Source of the DNA: an uncultured Fibrobacter sp.
Lineage (GTDB): Bacteria; Fibrobacterota; Fibrobacteria; Fibrobacterales; Fibrobacteraceae
Direction: 5' to 3'
DNA: 64,000 nucleotides
Assembly (NCBI GenBank): GCA_946408125.1
Contig: CAMJQW010000001.1
Location: 62,001 to 126,000, forward strand
This document shows positions 7,014-14,281 of the stretch, piece by piece. Numbering within the stretch: the first letter of the stretch is position 1; every line of letters starts with the position of its first letter. Made by a program: the position numbers and the translations under genes. Under the pieces are notes generated by a model. The model ran no database searches. It had not been told where the DNA came from and was given only the letters and a program-made list of their open reading frames with translations.

Positions 7014-8834
7014 ATGAGGTTAAAAGCCGTATTAGGATTATTGTCTAGTGCCTTTTTGCTCGCGATGATGAACGCGTGTGGCGATGATTCATCTTCGGGC
7101 TTTGGGGGCGATGAACACGGGGACAAGCCGTATTGCGAGGTGCGGAGCACCAAGACTAGCGTAAAGCAGGAAATATTTGTCCCCAATACCATCTGGGGCG
7201 AAGTCAGTGTGACCTTTGAAGATGACCAGGTTGTTGCCAAGATGGTGGAAGAGTTCTACAATGGATACACCCTTGATAGGGATTCTGTCTGCGACGAACT
7301 TTCCAGGAAATATACGGTCGGGGTGCGGTCGTTCAGCTGTGACAAGGATGGTGCTTCGGTGACCATAAGGGGTGATGCTTCGAGAGCGGCTTCCTTGCAG
7401 GACATCATTGCCGAAATGAAGGAGGAATGCAACGAGCACGAGTATTCCTGGATTAATTCTTCCGGCAAGCAGGTGAAATCATCTTCGTCGTCGAAGGAGA
7501 ATTCTTCTAGCAGCGAAAAGTCTTCGTCTTCCAATGGCTCGTCTTCGAGCGCTCTGAAGGTAATTCCCAAGACCAAGATTGTGAGAGGGGATGTGTTCAA
7601 CGCCTTTACGGACGAACGCGATGGCAATGCGTACCGCGTTGTGCAGGTGGGCGATTATGTGTGGATGCTCGACAACCTCCGGTATGCCGGCGGCAAGGGC
7701 GGCAAGACTCTCGCTGGAAAAGTCTATTGCAGCGATTGTGGTGAAAAGGGGCGTCTGTACAACTATGCCGCGGCGATGGATAATTCGACATGCCTGAACA
7801 CCAGGTGCAATCGCAACGATGAGATTGTTCAGGGCGCCTGTCCTGATGGCTGGGTCCTCCCGCCGGATCGTGCGTGGAATGAACTTGAAGAAAATCTTGA
7901 CGAACCGGCCGAGTTTTTTGTCAATCCGATTGGCGAATGGTCCGATTACTGGGACAATGACGGTATTAGTCGCTACTGGTCGTCGACTGAAGATTCCGAT
8001 GCCGGTGCCAGGGAATACTATTACATGAATGGCAAAATTTCGAGCCAGGGCTATAGCAAGAGCATGGGGTATGCAATCCGATGCATTGCCGTGAAGGATG
8101 TCGTTCTCGATACCCTCGTGGAAGTGCCGGAATACAGTTCCTCTTCTACGGAGCGTTACAGTTCTAGCTATGGCTTGAGCTCCAGCTCCGCTCCGAGTGA
8201 AACGTCCGTTTCTTCTTCGTCAGTGGTGTCGTCCTCTTCGATCGATGAAGACTTTTTCTGGCGTAACGAAGCATGGGCTGCCCAGGATACCTTTATCGAT
8301 GCCCGTGACGGACAATCTTACCGCATGACCGAAGTTGACGGGATGATATGGATGGCCGAAAACCTGCGCTATCGTGATTCCTCGGAAACCCCCGTTCTTA
8401 AGGGCAAGACGTGGTGCATCGGTGCGAATGAGGAATTTTGCGAATACGGCGTTCTTTATACGTTTGATGCCGCCATGGCCGATGAAGGATGTGCGTCCGG
8501 AAAATCTTGCGGGGACAAGGGCGCCGAATACCGCGGGATTTGCCCGGAGGGCTGGCACATTCCGAGCGGAAGCGAATGGACGACTGCGTCGCAATGGCTT
8601 GTTCCGGGATCCCAGGAGCTTTTTGGTGCTGTCGCGACGGGAGAACATGGCAACGGCTCGAATAAGCTCGATCAATATGCTCGCTTCTGGTCTTCCAGAG
8701 AAGGAAACTCTTACAGCGGCGTAGAATGGTATGTGTCTTCAAAGGGCGGAGCTTTTGCTTCCCAGGATTATGACAAGAATTTCGGCTATGCCGTCCGTTG
8801 CGTGAAAAATGCAGAAAAGGACGAAGATAACTGA
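7014..8834 (+). CDS. Lipoprotein with two TIGR02145 domains and poly-serine linkers
   Basis: A 606-residue lipoprotein (lipobox MNAC, Cys22) with a good GGGAGG ribosome site. After an N-terminal domain of about 130 residues come two copies of the Fibrobacter major paralogous domain, near 194-360 and 420-600. Each shows the signature order: D.RDG..YR, then W.M(A/L).NLRY, then a Cys pair, CP.GW.(L/I)P, YWSST or FWSS, and GYA(I/V)RC. Serine-rich linkers precede each domain (about 154-185 and 375-410), as in fibrobacter surface proteins. The domain resembles the FGE-sulfatase/C-type-lectin-like group by general pattern, but no enzymatic role is known to me. Probably outer-membrane anchored. A strong terminator follows. 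Confidence 0.85.
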   Translation: MRLKAVLGLLSSAFLLAMMNACGDDSSSGFGGDEHGDKPYCEVRSTKTSVKQEIFVPNTIWGEVSVTFEDDQVVAKMVEEFYNGYTLDRDSVCDELSRKYTVGVRSFSCDKDGASVTIRGDASRAASLQDIIAEMKEECNEHEYSWINSSGKQVKSSSSSKENSSSSEKSSSSNGSSSSALKVIPKTKIVRGDVFNAFTDERDGNAYRVVQVGDYVWMLDNLRYAGGKGGKTLAGKVYCSDCGEKGRLYNYAAAMDNSTCLNTRCNRNDEIVQGACPDGWVLPPDRAWNELEENLDEPAEFFVNPIGEWSDYWDNDGISRYWSSTEDSDAGAREYYYMNGKISSQGYSKSMGYAIRCIAVKDVVLDTLVEVPEYSSSSTERYSSSYGLSSSSAPSETSVSSSSVVSSSSIDEDFFWRNEAWAAQDTFIDARDGQSYRMTEVDGMIWMAENLRYRDSSETPVLKGKTWCIGANEEFCEYGVLYTFDAAMADEGCASGKSCGDKGAEYRGICPEGWHIPSGSEWTTASQWLVPGSQELFGAVATGEHGNGSNKLDQYARFWSSREGNSYSGVEWYVSSKGGAFASQDYDKNFGYAVRCVKNAEKDEDN

Positions 8835-8857
8835 TATTTGAGTAAAAATTAGGCTTG

Positions 8858-8892
8858 CCTCCTGTGCGATTCCGCATAGGGGGTATTTTTTT
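8858..8892 (+). terminator. Terminator after the TIGR02145 lipoprotein
   Basis: An 11-bp stem (8858-8868 with 8873-8883, including two G-U pairs) with loop ATTC, followed by TATTTTTTT. Confidence 0.8.
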
Positions 8893-8916
8893 ATTGCGAA
8901 ACGGGGAAGGACAATT

Positions 8917-8922
8917 TAGATT
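8917..8922 (+). promoter_or_regulatory. TAGATT -10 box, leaderless start
   Basis: TAGATT ends exactly 6 nt before the ATG at 8929, so transcription is predicted to begin at the start codon. It follows directly on the terminator of the upstream gene. Confidence 0.45.
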
Positions 8923-8928
8923 AAGGGT

Positions 8929-9693
8929 ATGCGAAAAATACTGCTATTGCTCTTAATTTTGGGAATGTCGGCTTTCGCACAGGAAGAACCGAAAAAGGGA
9001 GAAACGTCGAAGAAACCCGGCGGCCTCCTGGATGCTCTCTACCCGGTTTCTCAAGATGAGGCCATCGCGAAGGGACGGATTCTTGGCGGTGCGACGCTTT
9101 CGCTGATTCAGGGAACCACAGATGGCGATGCGCTGAATATCCTTATCGGCGACATATATGAGGGCGAAGGATATACGTTTACGGCGGAGCTGTTCGGTGG
9201 ATATTTTATCCGTAATGCCATGGCGGTGGGTGCCCATGCGGGTTATTCCCGTACTTGGTTCGACATTGATTTTTCGCTCCTCGAAGACCTGATGGATCAT
9301 TCGGAGCATCGCAAGTATGTGAGCAACGGATTCTTTGTTCGGCCGTTCCTCAAGAATTACCTGAAGGTATTTGATTCCCGCTTCATCTATTTCTTCAACG
9401 AGACATCGATTGGCCTCGAGTATTCCTATGGAATTTCGCAGACGGATGACGGCGAGGATATGGACAAGTCCAGACACCGCAAGTGGTCTATTGATGTGGG
9501 ACTCAATCCCGGCCTTTGCATCATGGTGCTGAACCGCTTTGCCTTCGAGACTTCGGTGGGCTTGCTCGGCTTGAGCACGAGCATCATGGAAGTCGAGGAA
9601 AATGACGAGTCCCATAGTGAATTTGTGTACAATATCGTGAATTTTACGATTAATTTGTTGGCTCTCGATTTTTCGTTGGTCTACTTTTTCTAG
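8929..9693 (+). CDS. Outer-membrane beta-barrel-like protein
   Basis: A 254-residue exported protein with a clear signal peptide (MRKILLLLLILGMSAFA, cut before QEE). After a lysine-rich linker, alternating amphipathic strands continue to the end. The chain closes with LALDFSLVYFF, an aromatic-terminated strand typical of outer-membrane barrels. The size suggests an 8- to 10-stranded barrel. There are no catalytic motifs and I cannot name a family. The next gene, a lipoprotein, starts 9 nt downstream after a strong AGGAGG site, so the two are cotranscribed and may act together at the outer membrane. Confidence 0.75.
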   Translation: MRKILLLLLILGMSAFAQEEPKKGETSKKPGGLLDALYPVSQDEAIAKGRILGGATLSLIQGTTDGDALNILIGDIYEGEGYTFTAELFGGYFIRNAMAVGAHAGYSRTWFDIDFSLLEDLMDHSEHRKYVSNGFFVRPFLKNYLKVFDSRFIYFFNETSIGLEYSYGISQTDDGEDMDKSRHRKWSIDVGLNPGLCIMVLNRFAFETSVGLLGLSTSIMEVEENDESHSEFVYNIVNFTINLLALDFSLVYFF

Positions 9694-9702
9694 GAGGGCG
9701 GC

Positions 9703-11370
9703 ATGAGAATTTTGAAGTATTGTCTTGCGATTGCTTTCGTGCTTGCTGGCTGCTCGGCGGATTACGATACCTTCGGGGAGTCTGACTACAACAAGCTTGT
9801 GGATGTCGCTTTCGCGGAACAGGATGGCTCGGTGAGCGTCTATTCCGGCGAACACCGTATCAAGGTCAACTTGAAGGAACCCGAGAAGGGAAAGTCTACG
9901 TGGGAGTTCGTGACAATTGATTCTGTGGATATGAGCCACTTCGCGTCCCTGCATCTGGTGGAAAGCGCGCTGGACGAATTCCCGACGGATTCGGCGGCGT
10001 GTGATTCCCTGGCGCGTGCGGTCTCGTATTCGAAGAAGGAACTTGAGGTGGGCGACAGGGTCCGCATTCCCGAGAATAAGATTGTATACCTCCTAGTCGT
10101 TTCTGAAAGCGGAGAGCCTAGTATCTGGAAGGTGGAGTTTGTTATCCCGGAAGTCAAGAAGTCCAGCAGTTCCAAGACGTCGAGTTCCTCGAAGTCGGAA
10201 GGTTCCAGTTCTGCGAAATCGGAGGGTTCCTGCTCCAGCAAGGCGTCAAGTTCCAGTTCGGGCAAGGCGGAAAGTTCAAGTTCCGCGAAGAGCTCGGATT
10301 CTAACAAGGATGAATCGAGTAGTTCGGAGGGATCTACTTCGGTGGAGGTTCCTGTCATCAAGTCCCTGGAAATTGCGGGGAAGACCGCCGTGCTTGACAG
10401 TACGGGAGAAGGCGAAAATATCGCATACCATTTCCATGTGGATTCCCTTGAATTCCGCACGGATCTTTCGAATCTGGAAGTGACCGCTCTTGAACTATCC
10501 GAGGGCGCGTCCTGCGATATCGAGGTCGGCGAGGCTTACGATTTCAGCGACAACAAGAAGGTGGTCGTGAAAAACGGCGATGTCGAGCGCACCTATACGG
10601 TCAAGGCGGGCTATCAGCTCCCTGGATCGGATTTCGATAGCTGGAAGGGTGACAACATGTTGCCGGATTCCATCTGGGACAACGCGAATACGATTGTCAC
10701 GACTACGACGAAGTATTCGTCCGGAGGTGTCGTCGGTATCAAGATGGAAACGACCGTAGTGCTTACCAAGGTGGCGAGCGGCAGCACCTACACGGCGGAT
10801 TTCAATCCCAACGGGGTCGGTACGCTTTCGATGGCGAATGCGAGCACGTGGCCCGACGGCAACGAACTCATCAACTTCGGCAAGAAGTTCGCGGCCCGCC
10901 CGGAATATGTGGAATTTACGTTCGCCTACGAAGGCAAGGGCGACAGCTGCGACCTGTACGTGCTTCTTGAAAGCCGAACGGGCGACGAAAATCTGGATCG
11001 TGGTGCCGATGACGTGAATACGCTGGTGGCCTCTGCCTGGTACCGCTCCGAAACCGCCGACAATACGGGCCGCGAGAATCCTGATGTCGTGTATGTTTCC
11101 GAGAAGGATGCGAACGGCATGCGTACGGTACGCCTGAAGTTTGCGTACGGAAAGCCGCTGGAAGGCTCTCCCATCGAGCATTCGTCCGTCTTTGCGACGT
11201 CGCTGCAGTCCCGCGAGAAAAAGGCCATCGACAACTCGCTGGTGGAAGGGGATGGCTCGAATGGTGTGACCCATATCCGCGTCGTGATGGCGTCGAGCGC
11301 CGCCGGGAACTTCTATGAGGGAACCAAGGGTGCCCAGCTGATTGTAGACGGGATGCGCCTGGTGTATTAG
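9703..11370 (+). CDS. Lipoprotein with C-terminal PCMD-type carbohydrate domain
   Basis: A 555-residue lipoprotein (lipobox LAGC, Cys17). Two N-terminal beta domains surround a long poly-serine linker (about 150-215, SSS/SAKSEG repeats). The C-terminal part from about residue 303 matches the putative carbohydrate metabolism domain (PCMD): an F..W start (SDFDSWKGDNMLPDSIWDNAN), then a GTL..AN strand. It ends with the family-like HIRVVMASSAAGNFYEG and AQLIVDGMRLVY. PCMD proteins are found in polysaccharide-degrading FCB bacteria and are thought to bind or process glycans; catalytic residues are not established. It is in an operon with the barrel protein at 8929-9693. Confidence 0.75.
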   Translation: MRILKYCLAIAFVLAGCSADYDTFGESDYNKLVDVAFAEQDGSVSVYSGEHRIKVNLKEPEKGKSTWEFVTIDSVDMSHFASLHLVESALDEFPTDSAACDSLARAVSYSKKELEVGDRVRIPENKIVYLLVVSESGEPSIWKVEFVIPEVKKSSSSKTSSSSKSEGSSSAKSEGSCSSKASSSSSGKAESSSSAKSSDSNKDESSSSEGSTSVEVPVIKSLEIAGKTAVLDSTGEGENIAYHFHVDSLEFRTDLSNLEVTALELSEGASCDIEVGEAYDFSDNKKVVVKNGDVERTYTVKAGYQLPGSDFDSWKGDNMLPDSIWDNANTIVTTTTKYSSGGVVGIKMETTVVLTKVASGSTYTADFNPNGVGTLSMANASTWPDGNELINFGKKFAARPEYVEFTFAYEGKGDSCDLYVLLESRTGDENLDRGADDVNTLVASAWYRSETADNTGRENPDVVYVSEKDANGMRTVRLKFAYGKPLEGSPIEHSSVFATSLQSREKKAIDNSLVEGDGSNGVTHIRVVMASSAAGNFYEGTKGAQLIVDGMRLVY

Positions 11371-11390
11371 TTTCCGATTCCGGCTTTTGC

Positions 11391-11396
11391 TATATT
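11391..11396 (+). promoter_or_regulatory. -10 box of trxA-hisF-tldD
   Basis: TATATT followed by TC. Predicted transcription start is about 11403, giving a 19-nt leader that contains a normal GGAG site 8 nt before the trxA ATG. This is a conventional leader, unlike many neighbours. Confidence 0.5.
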
Positions 11397-11421
11397 TCTC
11401 GGCAAGAATTGGAGATTTACT

Positions 11422-11745
11422 ATGCCAGCAATTCACTTGACTGCAGAAAATTTTGACAAGGCGATTAGCTCCGGTCAGTTGGTTTTCGTTGATTTCTGGG
11501 CGACCTGGTGCCGTCCGTGCATGATGATGGGCCCGATCGTGGATGAACTTGCCGATGAATATGAAGGCAAGGCCATAATCGCAAAGATGGATGTGGATAG
11601 CGACGGCGCGAAGGATATCTGCGCCCGCTTCGGCATCACGAACATCCCCAATATGAAGCTGTTCAAGAATGGCGTCGAGGTGGGCAATGTGGTTGGCGCC
11701 GTTCCCAAGGCGACGGTCAAGACCGTCATCGACCGCAACCTGTAG
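11422..11745 (+). CDS. trxA: Thioredoxin
   Basis: A 107-residue thioredoxin, the small cytoplasmic dithiol-disulfide reductant. The active site is WCRPC (Cys30 and Cys33), with Arg instead of the more common Gly. The preceding FVDFWAT strand and the cis-proline region TNIPNMKLFKNG are canonical. There is no signal peptide. It is first gene of a tight trxA-hisF-tldD cluster; hisF starts 6 nt after its stop. The histidine gene link looks positional rather than functional. Confidence 0.95.
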   Translation: MPAIHLTAENFDKAISSGQLVFVDFWATWCRPCMMMGPIVDELADEYEGKAIIAKMDVDSDGAKDICARFGITNIPNMKLFKNGVEVGNVVGAVPKATVKTVIDRNL

Positions 11746-11751
11746 TCCCCG

Positions 11752-12543
11752 ATGCTTACAAAACGTCTTATTGTTTGTTTAGATGTTCGTGATCGCAAGG
11801 TCACGAAAGGCGTAAAGTTCAAGGGAAATATCGACATCGGCGACCCTGTGGAAATGGGTGCGCGCTACAGCGATGACGGTGTGGACGAACTTGTATTCTA
11901 CGATATTACGGCAAGCGCGGAAAACCGCCCTTGCGATATGGAAATGATCCGCCAGATTGCGAAGCGTGTGTTTATCCCGTTCGCGGTGGGTGGTGGCATA
12001 CGGAACCTCGACGATATGCACGAGGCTCTGTTGGCCGGTGCCGAGAAGGTGAGCGTCAATAGCCTCGCCGTTCTGCATCCGGAAATTATTGCCGATGGCG
12101 CGAAGGCCTTCGGACGTCAGTGTATTGTTCTTGGCATGGATGCGAAATTTGTCGGCATTTCGGACAAAATTCCGAGCGGCTACGAAGTCTTTATCCGTGG
12201 CGGCAGGCAGGCCATGGGCATTGATGCCGTGCAGTGGGCTAAGAAGGCCGAAGAATTGGGCGTAGGCGAAATTTGTCTGAATTCCATCGATGCCGATGGC
12301 GTAAAGCAGGGCTACGAGCTCAACATTACCGACATGATTGCGAAGGCGGTGCAGGTCCCCGTGATTGCGAGCGGTGGCGCCGGCACTCCCGAACATATTG
12401 TGGACCTTTTCCACAGGACTTCTGCCGATGCGGCGCTGGTGGCGTCGATGGTGCATTTTGGCGATTATACCGTGCCCCAGATTAAACGTGAGATGCTTGC
12501 GGCGGGAATTCCCGTGCGCAAGAATATGAAGGGCGAGGTCTAA
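11752..12543 (+). CDS. hisF: Imidazole glycerol phosphate synthase cyclase subunit HisF
   Basis: A 263-residue (beta/alpha)8 cyclase of histidine synthesis. With the glutaminase HisH it converts PRFAR plus ammonia to imidazole glycerol phosphate and AICAR. The start KRLIVCLDV carries catalytic Asp11, and the second catalytic acid Asp130 lies in VLGMDAKF. The phosphate-binding loops AVGGGIRN (78-85) and ASGGAGTPEH are intact. hisH is not adjacent. tldD follows after a single base. Confidence 0.95.
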   Translation: MLTKRLIVCLDVRDRKVTKGVKFKGNIDIGDPVEMGARYSDDGVDELVFYDITASAENRPCDMEMIRQIAKRVFIPFAVGGGIRNLDDMHEALLAGAEKVSVNSLAVLHPEIIADGAKAFGRQCIVLGMDAKFVGISDKIPSGYEVFIRGGRQAMGIDAVQWAKKAEELGVGEICLNSIDADGVKQGYELNITDMIAKAVQVPVIASGGAGTPEHIVDLFHRTSADAALVASMVHFGDYTVPQIKREMLAAGIPVRKNMKGEV

Positions 12544-12544
12544 G

Positions 12545-13933
12545 GTGCGCCCCGAGGTTGCCGTCAAGATTTTCGAGGCAGGCAAGTCTGCCGGAGCCGA
12601 TTTCGTAGAAATTTTTGAAGAAGAAACCCGCAGCTCGAGTCTTGGGCTCAAGGATCGTCAGATTGAAACGGCGACGGCGGGCACGGAATACGGCATAGGC
12701 GTACGCCTGCTTTACGGTACCGAGGTGCTTTACGGCTTCACGAGCGACGACAGCGAAGAGGCTTTGGTTAAGCTGGTGCGAACGCTCGCTTTTGGACGGA
12801 TTGCCAAGACGAGCGGCTCAAGCGTTCCGTTCGAATTCGCCCCCGAGAAGCGGGTGTGCGATTACAATCCTGCCGCGTTCAAGGACCCGCGCATCTTGGG
12901 ACAGGCGATAAAGCAGGATTTCTTGTTCCGCGCCGACGCTGCGGCTCGCGCGGTATCTTCAAAAGTGGCGCAGGTGGGCGTGAGCGTTACGGACAGCTGT
13001 TCTGCGATTACGCTCATGAACAGCGAAGGCCTGCACCTGGAAATGAGCCGCAGCCGCCTTCGCGTGAACGTGAATGTAACTGCGACGGATGGCTCCGAGC
13101 GCCTTACGACGCACGAAGCCCCCGGTGCGCTCGGCGGCTATGAACTCCTGGCGAAGTATTCTCCCGAAGCGCTTGCGACGGAATGTGCGGAACGCATTGT
13201 CCGCATGCTCGATGCCGGATACATCCAGGGCGGCCAGATGCCCGTGGTGATGGGCAACGGCTTTGGCGGTGTGATTTTCCATGAAGCCTGCGGGCACCCG
13301 CTCGAAACGGAATCCGTGCGTCGCGGGGCAAGCCCGTTCTGCGGTAAAATTGGCGAGGCGATTGGCCAGCCATGCCTCACGGCGATTGACGACGGCACGA
13401 TGGACGGTATGTGGGGAAGCCTCAAGTACGATGATGAGGGAACGCCCACGCAGAGGACCGTCCTGATTGAAAACGGCATCCTGAAGACTTACATGAGCGA
13501 CCGCGTGGGCGCCTCCGAGGTGGGAATTGCCCTTACGGGATCTGCCCGTCGTGAAAGCTACAAGTATGCGCCGGTGAGCCGCATGCGCAATACGTATATC
13601 GCTCCCGGTAAGGATACGCTCGATTCCATGATTGCGAGCGTGGACCTCGGGCTCTATGCGGCACGTATGGCCGGCGGTTCCGTGAACCCCGCGACTGGAG
13701 AATTCAACTTCGCGGTCGATGAAGGTTATGTTATCCGCAACGGCAAGATTTGCGAACCTGTCCGCGGAGCGACTCTCATAGGCAAGGGCCACGAGATTAT
13801 GCCGCGCATCAGCATGGTCGGGACCGATTTTGAGCAGGCCGCCGGCGTTTGCGGGGCCAGTTCGGGCCATGTTCCCGTGACGGTGGGCCAGCCGAGCATC
13901 AAGGTAGACCAGATTCTCGTCGGTGGACGATGA
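12545..13933 (+). CDS. tldD: Metalloprotease TldD
   Basis: A 462-residue TldD-type zinc protease, which with TldE degrades unfolded or modified peptides. The signature GFGGVIFHEACGHPLE contains the zinc motif HEACGH at 246-251, and the downstream glycine-rich VGTDFEQAAGVCGASSGHVPV segment is typical of the family. It starts with GTG at 12545, one base after the hisF stop, which indicates coupled translation. The partner tldE/pmbA is not in this window. A hairpin follows the stop. Confidence 0.93.
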   Translation: MRPEVAVKIFEAGKSAGADFVEIFEEETRSSSLGLKDRQIETATAGTEYGIGVRLLYGTEVLYGFTSDDSEEALVKLVRTLAFGRIAKTSGSSVPFEFAPEKRVCDYNPAAFKDPRILGQAIKQDFLFRADAAARAVSSKVAQVGVSVTDSCSAITLMNSEGLHLEMSRSRLRVNVNVTATDGSERLTTHEAPGALGGYELLAKYSPEALATECAERIVRMLDAGYIQGGQMPVVMGNGFGGVIFHEACGHPLETESVRRGASPFCGKIGEAIGQPCLTAIDDGTMDGMWGSLKYDDEGTPTQRTVLIENGILKTYMSDRVGASEVGIALTGSARRESYKYAPVSRMRNTYIAPGKDTLDSMIASVDLGLYAARMAGGSVNPATGEFNFAVDEGYVIRNGKICEPVRGATLIGKGHEIMPRISMVGTDFEQAAGVCGASSGHVPVTVGQPSIKVDQILVGGR

Positions 13934-13937
13934 AATA

Positions 13938-13970
13938 AACAACGGCACCCCGCGAGGAGATGCCGTTGTT
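13938..13970 (+). terminator. Hairpin after tldD
   Basis: A perfect 10-bp stem, AACAACGGCA with TGCCGTTGTT, and a 13-nt loop, just after the tldD stop. It lacks a proper T-run, so it may act as a weak or factor-assisted terminator or as a 3'-end stabiliser. Confidence 0.5.
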
Positions 13971-14236
13971 GGTGTATGGGATGTTTGGATTTATGTCTAT
14001 AAGATAAATTCCAAAGCCCCTGTGAGGGAGTATTACGGGGCACTTTCCATTGTAAAGCTTTACAACACTTACAACGTTTTCGGAATGCAACAAATGCCGT
14101 TTTTGGGCTAAAAAAGGCATTTTTGTAATCGGCGCTAGCCTCATTTTGAAATACGCAGGGGTGCAAAATGAAGGCGAAAAGGTAATTTTTTGAAACATAA
14201 CTCCCTTTTTGACGAAAAAACGGGGATATCTTGCCT
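13971..14236. other. clpB upstream regulatory region
   Basis: About 270 bp without a gene. It holds the perfect palindrome at 14050-14065, a hairpin AAATGCC/GGCATTT at 14092-14122 followed by TTG, and a CATTTTG/CAAAATG inverted repeat (14142-14148 and 14164-14170). All are upstream of the sigma-54 promoter. The unusual length for this compact genome suits an enhancer-containing region. Confidence 0.5.
14050..14065. promoter_or_regulatory. 16-bp perfect palindrome, candidate enhancer site
   Basis: TTGTAAAG followed immediately by CTTTACAA, with a further half-like TTACAAC just downstream. It lies about 185 bp upstream of the clpB sigma-54 promoter, a typical distance for a bacterial enhancer-binding protein. 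Confidence 0.5.
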
Positions 14237-14252
14237 TGGCACGGCCTTTGCA
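14237..14252 (+). promoter_or_regulatory. Sigma-54 (-24/-12) promoter of clpB
   Basis: TGGCAC, five bases, then TTGCA: a full match to the RpoN consensus, with GG at 14238-14239 and GC at 14250-14251. Predicted start is about 14263, leaving a 19-nt leader that contains AGAGAGG before the clpB ATG. Confidence 0.8.
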
Positions 14253-14281
14253 TATAAAAAGCGGTAAAAAAGAGAGGTTTT

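Noticed and set aside
10147-10345. Serine-codon repeats in the PCMD lipoprotein as a possible CRISPR or DNA repeat element
   Set aside because: The repeats are irregular, in frame and encode a poly-serine linker, like those at 7480-7550 and 8140-8240.
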